From Flavobacteriales bacterium UBA1820 (lineage in GTDB: Bacteria; Bacteroidota; Bacteroidia; Flavobacteriales; UBA1820): a stretch of 13,619 nt of DNA. The stretch lies in assembly GCA_002314265.1 (NCBI GenBank), contig DCEW01000056.1, positions 1-13,619 on the forward strand, written 5' to 3'. The stretch's first letter is position 1. Every line of letters begins with the position of its first letter. Below are positions 7,623-13,619 of this stretch, in pieces. A program made the translations under genes and the position numbers. The notes beneath the pieces were generated by a model, which made no database searches, was not told where the DNA came from, and saw only the letters and a program-made list of their open reading frames with translations.

Positions 7623-8951
7623 TTATAAGGTGATCGGTTTGTTCTGATAAAAGTTGAGCAGTTTGATGGACAGCACGGCTTGGTATTTGGCCTGTACGGC
7701 TTCCATCTGAGCCGAAAGGTAGTTGTTCTTTTCCTGGAGAAGTTCGACGGTGTTTTTCATCCCTTCGGCAAATTGTTGGTTGACCAAGTCGTAACTGATC
7801 TGAGCCGAGCGGAGCTGTTCGCTGGCGGCCTGGTAACGGCTCTGAGCCGATACGGCATCCTGCCAGAGTGACTCGACGGTGCTCAGGAGGTCTTTCTTTA
7901 CGCTCTGGAGCGAGAGATCGGCCGAAACGCTTTGCAGGCGGGCCTTCTCGACGGCCGTACGGGTGTTGCGGTTGTTGAAGATGGGGATGGAGAGGGACAA
8001 GCCCACGTTTTCGCTCAGGCTCCGGTCGAGCTGGCGGGCAAAGGCATCCGACGAGGTGGTGGCGTATCCCGTGCCGATGCCGGCGCTGAGGGAGAGGGAC
8101 GGAATCCCGGAGGCTTTGGCGATCTTTTCACCCAGTTTGGCCGATTCGATGCCCAACTGGGCACTTTTTACCTCGGGCATGGATTGGAGAGCCGAGTTGT
8201 ACACCGAGAGCGACGAAGGGATGGGCTCGCTCACCTGCTCGTCGCTAATTTCCGGGAAGTCCAACCGGAAGTCGTACCCGGCTTCCAATTCCAGCAATTG
8301 TTTCAAATCGAGGATGCTTTTGTCCAGGGTGTTCTGCGCGGCGACCAGTTGGTACTTGTCCGAAGCGTACTGCGACTGCATCTGGGCGTAATCGCTCAAG
8401 GCGATCGAGCCGGCTTCGTACAGTTCCTTGGAGAGTTCTACCTGAGAGAGCGAGGATTCGACCGTCTTTTGGTTGATACCGACCGATTCGCGCGCATAGA
8501 GCACCTGGAGGTAGGCTTGGGTGACACTGATCTCGATGTCGTTGCGCGTGCGGGCGACGTCGTAGGCACGTGCCTGGGCCTCGGTTTTCTTTTGGGTGAG
8601 TGTATTGTTGAGTCTGCCGCCGTTGTACAGGGTCATCGAGGCGGATAGTTGGGCGTTGGCCGAATAGGCATACGCGTTTTCGTTGCTCTCGATGTCCCGG
8701 CGGGCATGGGTGAGCCCTTGCGAGATGGAAGCCGAGAGGCCGGGAAGTCGGGCGGCTGAAGCCTGCTTGATGTCCGATTCGGCCGAAAAGAGGTTTACCT
8801 GAGCGCTCTGTACGTTCAGGTTTTTCTCCCGGGCGTACCGTATGCAGTCCTCCAGCGTCCACACCTTTACTTGGGCGGTGTCGCTTTGGCCGAAGGACAG
8901 CAGGGGGAGCGCCGCCAGAAAGGCCAGGGGTAAGAATTTTTTCGCGTCCAT
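7623..8951 (-). CDS. tolC: TolC-family outer membrane efflux protein
   Basis: 442 residues. Signal peptide MDAKKF plus a hydrophobic stretch, with likely cleavage before Gln22 (SFG-Q). The mature part has two repeated outer-membrane-efflux units, the first opening with WTLEDCIRYAREKN (31-44) and the second around 250-440, rich in Ala/Gln/Ser coiled-coil segments (for example SAKLGEKIAKASGIPSLSLS), ending in the strand-like LLNFYQNKPITL. This is the trimeric outer-membrane and periplasmic tunnel through which the MacAB-like pump ejects its substrate. It is the first gene of the operon; macA starts 11 nt after it. A good promoter match sits 21-53 nt upstream. Whether this TolC also serves other pumps cannot be told. 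Confidence 0.94.
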   Translation of the reverse strand: MDAKKFLPLAFLAALPLLSFGQSDTAQVKVWTLEDCIRYAREKNLNVQSAQVNLFSAESDIKQASAARLPGLSASISQGLTHARRDIESNENAYAYSANAQLSASMTLYNGGRLNNTLTQKKTEAQARAYDVARTRNDIEISVTQAYLQVLYARESVGINQKTVESSLSQVELSKELYEAGSIALSDYAQMQSQYASDKYQLVAAQNTLDKSILDLKQLLELEAGYDFRLDFPEISDEQVSEPIPSSLSVYNSALQSMPEVKSAQLGIESAKLGEKIAKASGIPSLSLSAGIGTGYATTSSDAFARQLDRSLSENVGLSLSIPIFNNRNTRTAVEKARLQSVSADLSLQSVKKDLLSTVESLWQDAVSAQSRYQAASEQLRSAQISYDLVNQQFAEGMKNTVELLQEKNNYLSAQMEAVQAKYQAVLSIKLLNFYQNKPITL

Positions 8952-8971
8952 TTTTACCGTTTTTTACGCGG

Positions 8972-9004
8972 CAAACATAGAAAATCGTCCTCCCGGTCTG
9001 CAAA
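8972..9004 (-). promoter_or_regulatory. Promoter of the tolC-macA-macB operon
   Basis: On the minus strand TTTG (9004-9001), a 21-bp spacer and TATGTTTG (8979-8972) fit the Bacteroides consensus exactly. The start of transcription would be near 8965, giving a leader of only about 14 nt before ATG 8951. Confidence 0.72.
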
Positions 9005-9018
9005 AAGAATAGACCGGG
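8992..9018. repeat. Inverted repeat around the tolC -33 box
   Basis: Perfect 8-bp arms CCCGGTCT (8992-8999) and AGACCGGG (9011-9018) flank 11 nt that contain the -33 TTTG of the tolC promoter. The placement suggests an operator that would cover the -33 box, but it could instead be a weak hairpin terminator for the upstream C11 peptidase gene; no T run follows directly on the minus strand. CCGGGG also recurs 14 bp apart at 9014-9019 and 9028-9033. Confidence 0.45.
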
Positions 9019-9081
9019 GCGGGGATTCCGGGGACGGAAAGAGGGTTTTTACCGACGAAATTCCTCCGGGAAAAAGGGCGT

Positions 9082-10218
9082 TTACAGGTAGCAGGCCCGA
9101 TACCAGGGGGTGTCCTGGTAGTACGGGAGGTAGTCGGCGTACGGCTGGGAGGGGATATAGACCGACAGACCGCAGCAACGCTCCAGCGGCAGCGAGAAAA
9201 ACGTATCGGTGTGTGCCTGGTACAGGACGGTGTTGTCCAGCGCCTGCCGGAAAGTTTGGTACTGGGCCGGGGTGGCGAGCTGTCCGATAAAATCGTCCAG
9301 GTCGTACATGAACGGGCGGGAGTACGAGTCGTAGTGCTGTATGGAGGCGAGCGGCAGGGAGGCGACTTCGGGATTGTCCTTCACCACTTCGCGCACCGAG
9401 CGGGCGAGGGCTTCCAGTCCTGCGGTTTTGACCAGGGCGACCGAGGCCGAACGGTACACGCCGCTTTGGGCATCGTAGTGTTCGTAAAATTTTTGGGCGA
9501 TCTGCCGGCAATAGTCCTGCGTCGGCGCATCGGAGAACAGGGTGGCGGTGATCTCCCGGTAGGGCATCCCGTCGGCGATGACTTCCGTGGGGTAGGCGAT
9601 CAGGTAGTCCGTTTTTTCGCGCAGGGCGTAGGCTACTTCGACGCTACCCATTAGACAGGCGTCGATCAGGATAAAGTCGAAGGCACCGGTGGGCAGGGCA
9701 TTGGTCAGATCGGGGATCTCGATTTCGTACCGCTGTCCTTCGAAATATTGGTTGCCGAAGGTTCGCGTGGCGGGAAATGCGGTGAGGGACCATTGGTTCT
9801 TTACCGCCAGGGGAAACCCTTTCGGGATCCAGCCGGTGGCGTGCGACCAGAGGATCAGCCCGTAGCTCTTGGCCGGGAAGTCCTGCAGGACCTGGGAGAC
9901 GACCTTGTGGAGTTGGTCGGGGTCGGTGGAATTGGCTCCGGGATATTCCTGGAGGGGATGTGCTCCGGAAGCATCCACCTGTAGCAGGCGGGGCACCCCG
10001 TCGCCCGTATCGTAATAGACGATCAGGCGGTTTTTCTTCGGGTTGGTCTTTCCGTAGCCGTCGATCATGTCCGAGAGATTGGTCCGGGCGTAAGGATACA
10101 GGTCGTTGGCCGCAGCGACGTACACCAGTACGGTGCGTTCTGCGGGGCCTTCGTCCGCTTTTTTTGCGCAGCCTCCCAGAAAGAGGGTGAGTAGCAGGAG
10201 CAGGAGGAGTCTTTTCAT
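9082..10218 (-). CDS. Clostripain-family (C11) cysteine peptidase lipoprotein
   Basis: 378 residues. Signal sequence MKR followed by a poly-Leu core, then lipobox LGGC with Cys17, so it is a lipid-anchored periplasmic or surface protein. The caspase-like core has catalytic H126 in LWSHATGW and C188 in IDACLMGSVEVAYAL. TVLVYVAAANDLYPYA (29-44) is the first strand, and the motif PTEVIADGMPY (210-220) fits the usual C11 layout. C11 enzymes cut after Lys or Arg and often activate by self-cleavage; relatives in Bacteroidales include PmC11 and fragipain. The target here is unknown. The gene stands alone between two intergenic regions: a -7 box TACTTTTG lies 32-39 nt upstream of the start, and no clear terminator is seen before the tolC promoter. 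Confidence 0.93.
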   Translation of the reverse strand: MKRLLLLLLLTLFLGGCAKKADEGPAERTVLVYVAAANDLYPYARTNLSDMIDGYGKTNPKKNRLIVYYDTGDGVPRLLQVDASGAHPLQEYPGANSTDPDQLHKVVSQVLQDFPAKSYGLILWSHATGWIPKGFPLAVKNQWSLTAFPATRTFGNQYFEGQRYEIEIPDLTNALPTGAFDFILIDACLMGSVEVAYALREKTDYLIAYPTEVIADGMPYREITATLFSDAPTQDYCRQIAQKFYEHYDAQSGVYRSASVALVKTAGLEALARSVREVVKDNPEVASLPLASIQHYDSYSRPFMYDLDDFIGQLATPAQYQTFRQALDNTVLYQAHTDTFFSLPLERCCGLSVYIPSQPYADYLPYYQDTPWYRACYL

Positions 10219-10249
10219 CGATGGATGCCGAAGATGTCGGGTTGAGAGT

Positions 10250-10257
10250 CAAAAGTA
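10250..10257 (-). promoter_or_regulatory. -7 box for the C11 peptidase gene
   Basis: Minus-strand TACTTTTG matches TAnnTTTG and is identical to the trxB -7 box. The start of transcription would be near 10243, 25 nt before ATG 10218. The place for its -33 box (about 10277-10282) lies inside the palindrome 10274-10294 and has no TTTG, so the promoter may need an activator. Confidence 0.5.
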
Positions 10258-10273
10258 CGAATTATCTTCGGAA

Positions 10274-10294
10274 CCGGGCGGCGCAGCCGCCCGG
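10274..10294. promoter_or_regulatory. Perfect palindrome between divergent promoters
   Basis: Arms CCGGGCGGC (10274-10282) and GCCGCCCGG (10286-10294) are perfect 9-bp inverted repeats around GCA. The palindrome sits between the divergent C11 and esterase genes and covers the -33 position of both predicted -7 boxes. It could be the binding site of a dimeric regulator; no T run of terminator length follows on the plus strand (AAAAAG) and none follows on the minus strand. Confidence 0.5.
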
Positions 10295-10303
10295 AAAAAG
10301 CAC

Positions 10304-10311
10304 TACATTTG
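10304..10311 (+). promoter_or_regulatory. -7 box for the esterase gene
   Basis: TACATTTG matches TAnnTTTG; transcription would begin near 10317, 24 nt before ATG 10341. Counting back 19-21 bp for the -33 box lands in the palindrome 10274-10294, where no TTTG exists. Confidence 0.5.
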
Positions 10312-10340
10312 TCCGCAGGGAAAGATAACGACAGGAAGCT

Positions 10341-11306
10341 ATGAGAAAGATCTTGTTTGTGATGGCTCTCGCTGCGGCGCTGGGTGGCCGGGCCGCAGGC
10401 GTCGAGGAAAACGTGGAACTGGTGGTCAATGACAGCATCCGCATCCGGGGGACTTTGCTCCTGCCGGAGGGGACCGCTTCGCGGGCGGTGCCGATGGTGA
10501 TCCTGGTGGCGGGCAGCGGGCCGACCGACCGCGACGGAAACAACCCGCAGATGGAAAACAACAGCCTGCGCATGACGGCTGAAGGCTTGGCCGGGCAGGG
10601 CATTGCGACCCTGCGGTACGACAAGCGAGGCATCGGCGCGAGCAAGGTAGCTGGATTGCAGGAAGAGCAGTTGCGCTTCGAGGGCTACGTGGACGATCTC
10701 AAGGGCTGGGTGGCCCGGTATGCGGACGACCCGCGTTTTTCCTCGGTGGTAGTCCTGGGCCATTCGGAAGGTTCGCTGGTGGCTTTGGCTGCGGCGCAGG
10801 ACAATCCGCAGGTGGACGGGTTGGTTTCGGTGGCTGGTGCCGGTCGGCGTGCCGACCGGCTGCTCAAGGAGCAGTTGGGGCATCAGTCGCCCTTGCTGTT
10901 GGCGGCCGCCGCCCCGATGATCGATTCGTTGCAGGCGGGGCATCGGCTCGGCCGGGAGATTCCGCCGCAGTGGTCCAGTCTGTTTCGCCCCTCGGTGCAG
11001 CCGTATCTGATCTCGTGGTTCGGGTACGACCCCGCGCAGCTCATCGCCCGGGTGGCCTGTCCGGTGCTGGTGGTGCAGGGCGACAAGGACTTGCAGGTGT
11101 CGCTGGCCGATGCCGACAGCCTGTGTGCGGCCCGTCCTTCGGCGCGGCGGGCGGTGATCCGGGGGATGAACCATGTGCTCAAGCAGACCGATACGCTCGA
11201 CCGTCAGGCGCAGCTCATCAAGACGTACATGGACCCGACCTTGCCCCTGCACCCCGAGTTTGTGCCCCTGGTGGCGGCTTTTGTCCGCACGGTGGCGCGG
11301 CCGTGA
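10341..11306 (+). CDS. Exported alpha/beta-hydrolase esterase (EstD-like)
   Basis: 321 residues. The N-terminus MRKILFVMALAAALGGRAAG looks like a signal peptide, probably cleaved near Ala19-Gly20. The hydrolase core shows GSGPTDRDGN (58-67), a motif shared with the Thermotoga EstD carboxylesterase group, RYDKRGIGAS (92-101), the nucleophile elbow GHSEGS with S142, then the acid in QGDKDLQV (D250, or D248) and H278 in GMNHVLK. So a complete Ser-Asp-His triad is present. The lid region (about 170-225) is rich in Leu and Ala. It should hydrolyse carboxyl esters in the periplasm; the natural substrate is not known. It is divergent from the C11 peptidase gene and followed 86 nt later by the SMP-30-like gene, with no clear terminator or promoter between them. 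Confidence 0.92.
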   Translation: MRKILFVMALAAALGGRAAGVEENVELVVNDSIRIRGTLLLPEGTASRAVPMVILVAGSGPTDRDGNNPQMENNSLRMTAEGLAGQGIATLRYDKRGIGASKVAGLQEEQLRFEGYVDDLKGWVARYADDPRFSSVVVLGHSEGSLVALAAAQDNPQVDGLVSVAGAGRRADRLLKEQLGHQSPLLLAAAAPMIDSLQAGHRLGREIPPQWSSLFRPSVQPYLISWFGYDPAQLIARVACPVLVVQGDKDLQVSLADADSLCAARPSARRAVIRGMNHVLKQTDTLDRQAQLIKTYMDPTLPLHPEFVPLVAAFVRTVARP

Positions 11307-11392
11307 GGTTCCTTTCCTGTTCCCGTGCGGGCGCGCTGGAAAGGAGAAGAGGCGTAATGATGGCAACGTAAAACCAAAAAAGATAAAAAAAG

Positions 11393-12268
11393 ATGAAACG
11401 GTATGTATTTTTGATGGCGTGCGCACTGGCCGTTGCGCCGCTTTCGGCACAGGAAAGTCAGAGTGAAGATTTGCTGCCCGAGTGGACCTTTACCACCGGG
11501 ATCGAGGGGGCGGCGCACGATGCCCAGGGAAACATCTATGCGTGCAACTACAAGGAGCAGGGGACCATCGGGATCCTTCGCGACGGGAAGGCCGACCTGT
11601 TCGCCCGTCTGCCGGAAGGTTCGGTGGGCAACGGGATCGTATTCGATGCTTTGGGTCACATGTACATTGCGGACTACACGGGGCACAACATCCTGCGGAT
11701 AAAAAAAGGCGAACGCATCCCGGAGGTATTTGCTCATCAGGAGACGATGAACCAGCCCAACGACCTGGCTATTTCGCCCGCTACGGGTATCCTGTACGCG
11801 TCCGACCCGGATTGGAAAAATTCCCGGGGGCAACTCTGGATGATCCGCCCGGACGGCAGCGTTTCGCTGTTGGAGGGGGAGATGGGCACTACCAACGGGA
11901 TCGAGGTCTCTCCGGATGGGCGACGGTTGTACGTCAACGAATCGGCACAGAGAAACGTGTGGGTGTACGACATAAAGGCCGACGGGACCTTGGAAAGCAA
12001 GCGTTTGTTCCATCATTTCGACGATTTCGGGATGGACGGGATGCGCTGCGACAGCAATGGCCGTTTGTGGCTTACGCGGCATGAAAAGGGAACGGTCGTG
12101 GTGTTTTCTCCCCAGGGCCGGCAGCTGGTCGAAGTGCCGCTGACGGGCAAGAAGTGCTCCAACCTGACGCTGATCGAACGGGAAAAGGACATCGAGGCCT
12201 ACATTACGATGGCCGACCGGGGATGTTTCGAGGTGATCTACGTCAATAAGCACGAGCTTTCGTTCTGA
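11393..12268 (+). CDS. Exported SMP-30/gluconolactonase-like beta-propeller
   Basis: 291 residues. Signal peptide MKRYVFLMACALAVAPLSA, with cleavage before Gln20. The mature protein has the repeated propeller strands of the SMP-30/gluconolactonase/LRE group: GIEGAAHDAQGNIYACNY (36-53), GNGIVFDALGHMYIADY (79-95), PNDLAISPATGILYASD (122-138), TNGIEVSPDGRRLYVNES (167-184) and MDGMRCDSNGRLWLT (214-228). By analogy with SMP-30, E38, N168 and D215 could bind the divalent metal, with N123 near the substrate; this would fit lactonase activity on sugar lactones, but many relatives have no tested substrate. ATG 11393 follows the A-rich AAAAAAGATAAAAAAAG. It is probably cotranscribed with the esterase and is followed by a terminator-like hairpin. 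Confidence 0.88.
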   Translation: MKRYVFLMACALAVAPLSAQESQSEDLLPEWTFTTGIEGAAHDAQGNIYACNYKEQGTIGILRDGKADLFARLPEGSVGNGIVFDALGHMYIADYTGHNILRIKKGERIPEVFAHQETMNQPNDLAISPATGILYASDPDWKNSRGQLWMIRPDGSVSLLEGEMGTTNGIEVSPDGRRLYVNESAQRNVWVYDIKADGTLESKRLFHHFDDFGMDGMRCDSNGRLWLTRHEKGTVVVFSPQGRQLVEVPLTGKKCSNLTLIEREKDIEAYITMADRGCFEVIYVNKHELSF

Positions 12269-12295
12269 GGGTCGGAGAGTGGTCTTTTTGGAGGG

Positions 12296-12346
12296 ACTGC
12301 CTCGGAGCGCGGGGATAAAAGTCCGAAAGGCAGGCAGTGGGTTTTT
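12296..12346 (+). terminator. Probable terminator after the SMP-30-like gene
   Basis: Arms ACTGCCT (12296-12302) and AGGCAGT (12332-12338), extended inside by CGGA (12303-12306) with TCCG (12322-12325) across a 6-nt bulge, followed by GGG and five Ts (12342-12346). The imperfect stem makes this only moderately convincing. Directly after it a 15-nt palindrome, GTTTTTCTGAAAAAC (12341-12355), lies in front of the next gene. Confidence 0.5.
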
Positions 12347-12370
12347 CTGAAAAACAGGTTTTTTAACAAA

Positions 12371-13528
12371 ATGTGTCGGGGTGTGAAAAGAGCGTTTTTG
12401 TGGGGGTGCTTACTGCCGGTATTGGCCGCTTGCGCAGGGGGTGGAGAGTCCCGCGGGGAGGGGGCGATTTTCCCCGATCCTGTCCCGGTCGAAGGGCAGG
12501 TGCGGTTGTCGTCCATCCTGTCCCGCTACCGCCTGATCCCGCTTCAGACGAGCGATTCGTCGTTGGTAGGGGCGGTGGTAAAGGTGGTTAAAAACGACGG
12601 AAGGTACTACGTAAGCGACCGAAGCGACCAGCTTTCGGTGTTCGATGCGCAGGGGCGTTTCCTCGGGCGGATCGCCGGGCGCGGCGCAGGACCGGGAGAA
12701 TACGGCCGGCTTTTGGACTTCGATGTCGATGACCGGCAAGTGGTCATTTTGGACTACCAGCGGCTGCATTTCTACTCCTTGGATGGAGAATATGAAAAGA
12801 CGGTGCACATGGCGGACAAGGGGACGTATGTGCGCTTGTTGAGCGGGGGGCGGATCCTGTTGGCCTCGGACTCCCCGCAAGGGGTGGTTTGTCTGCTGGA
12901 GCGCAACGGGGAGGACGGTCGGTATTTTGTCGAAAGAGGGCAGCGGCATCATTTCCGAAAGGGATTTGCTTTCGTTCAGGCGGGAGCGGAGGTCCTTTTT
13001 CAGGATGGTGTGTGTACGAACGACGTGTGGTGCTTTGGGGGAAAAGAAGTTCAGCCCGGGCACTTGGTGGACGATAGCCGGGCTCTCGGTGCATCGGAGG
13101 AAGAGAGTGCCGTGAAGGAACACGGGTATCCCTATCTGCTGCAGCCCAATTCGGCGCTCAAAATATGGAGACTGACCGGTTCGGCGCGGCACCTGGCCTT
13201 TTTGGCGCTGGTGGACCGGCAGGCCTTGTGGTACGTGCATGATCTCTCCGAGAAGACTACTGCGGTGTACGACATGACGGACGGGAAAGCTCAGATAGTG
13301 GACGACATTACGTTCAACGACCAACAGCCCTGCCTGTTCCTTTCCTATGCCAACCGTTCGGACGACGGTTTTGTGGCATGGACTTCGATGGCTCGATTGG
13401 CCGAAGACCTGGACAAGCATTCCGACAGTCAAGAGACGCAAACTTATCGGCAGGCGGCGGCTTTGGTCGCCCGGTGTGCCGATCCGGAGGAGGCCAATCC
13501 GGTACTTTTCGATTTCGACTACAAATAA
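12371..13528 (+). CDS. Six-bladed beta-propeller lipoprotein (PF17170-like)
   Basis: 385 residues. Signal region MCRGVKRAFLWG with lipobox LAAC and Cys21, then a Gly-rich linker. The body resembles the Bacteroidales six-bladed propeller family (Pfam PF17170 type): VRLSSILSRYRLIPLQTSD (44-62), YYVSDRSDQLSVFDAQGRFLG (79-99), the hallmark GRGAGPGEYGRLLDFDVD (102-119), and later blades such as QVVILDYQRLHFYSLDG (122-138). Such lipoproteins are numerous in gut Bacteroidales and are thought to be surface or periplasmic binding proteins; ligand and partner are unknown. A GTG at 12383 (start of VKRAFLW) is an alternative start that would give a more usual signal peptide. It follows the probable terminator, so it may be its own transcription unit, though no TAnnTTTG box is visible upstream. 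Confidence 0.88.
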   Translation: MCRGVKRAFLWGCLLPVLAACAGGGESRGEGAIFPDPVPVEGQVRLSSILSRYRLIPLQTSDSSLVGAVVKVVKNDGRYYVSDRSDQLSVFDAQGRFLGRIAGRGAGPGEYGRLLDFDVDDRQVVILDYQRLHFYSLDGEYEKTVHMADKGTYVRLLSGGRILLASDSPQGVVCLLERNGEDGRYFVERGQRHHFRKGFAFVQAGAEVLFQDGVCTNDVWCFGGKEVQPGHLVDDSRALGASEEESAVKEHGYPYLLQPNSALKIWRLTGSARHLAFLALVDRQALWYVHDLSEKTTAVYDMTDGKAQIVDDITFNDQQPCLFLSYANRSDDGFVAWTSMARLAEDLDKHSDSQETQTYRQAAALVARCADPEEANPVLFDFDYK

Positions 13529-13619
13529 TCGGAACTTTTTTCAGGGGATTTTCTAACAGCTTTGGAAAAATAAGTCCCTCGGAGGTTAGGTTGGTTAAAA
13601 CGGGGAAGGGGCTGCGCCG

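Noticed and set aside
11310..11345. Inverted repeat TCCTTTCC / GGAAAGGA between the esterase and SMP-30-like genes
   Set aside because: A 20-nt interior separates the 8-bp arms, with only a small inner stem, and no T run follows, so a terminator is not supported.
13529..13619. Right-hand end of the window after the last gene
   Set aside because: I looked for a terminator, promoter or gene start and found only AT-rich stretches and a 4-bp stem; nothing supportable.

Overview
The window looks like chromosomal DNA from a high-GC member of the Bacteroidota, most likely order Bacteroidales; an Alistipes-like organism would fit, but the genus is a guess. The evidence is the promoters of the Bacteroides type (TTTG, 19-21 bp, TAnnTTTG), A-rich rather than Shine-Dalgarno leaders, many lipoproteins with a lipobox, a clostripain-family lipoprotein, a six-bladed beta-propeller lipoprotein, and a split MacB exporter paired with a LytS/LytTR two-component system. 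I see no insertion sequence, CRISPR array, tRNA or rRNA.

Layout from left to right. (1) 105-1270, plus strand: a small protein of probable hedgehog/DD-peptidase (M15-like) fold without a signal peptide, then an unrecognised lipoprotein. (2) 1316-4307, minus strand: trxB (thioredoxin reductase) with a strong intrinsic terminator, a recognisable promoter and a foldable leader of about 117 nt; upstream of it a LytTR response regulator and its LytS-type histidine kinase, joined by an ATGA overlap. (3) 4366-9004, minus strand: a four-gene tripartite exporter operon in the order tolC, macA-like adaptor, MacB-type ATPase, MacB-type permease, with a promoter in front of tolC and an intrinsic terminator behind the permease. 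(4) 9082-10218, minus strand: a clostripain-family (C11) cysteine peptidase lipoprotein. (5) 10341-13528, plus strand: an alpha/beta-hydrolase esterase, an SMP-30/gluconolactonase-like exported propeller, and a six-bladed beta-propeller lipoprotein. The C11 gene and the esterase gene diverge from a short intergenic region carrying a perfect palindrome placed where both promoters would have their -33 box.

Working together: TolC, the adaptor lipoprotein, the ATPase and the permease should form a MacAB-TolC-like machine that moves a substrate from the periplasm out of the cell. The kinase/regulator pair directly downstream is separated by a terminator, so it is probably a separate transcription unit that may sense envelope stress or control the exporter; that link is inference from position. 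No wholly new system is proven here. The items most worth a second look are regulatory DNA or RNA (the palindrome between the divergent genes, the inverted repeat around the tolC -33 box, the branched trxB leader) and the M15-like/lipoprotein pair at the left end.
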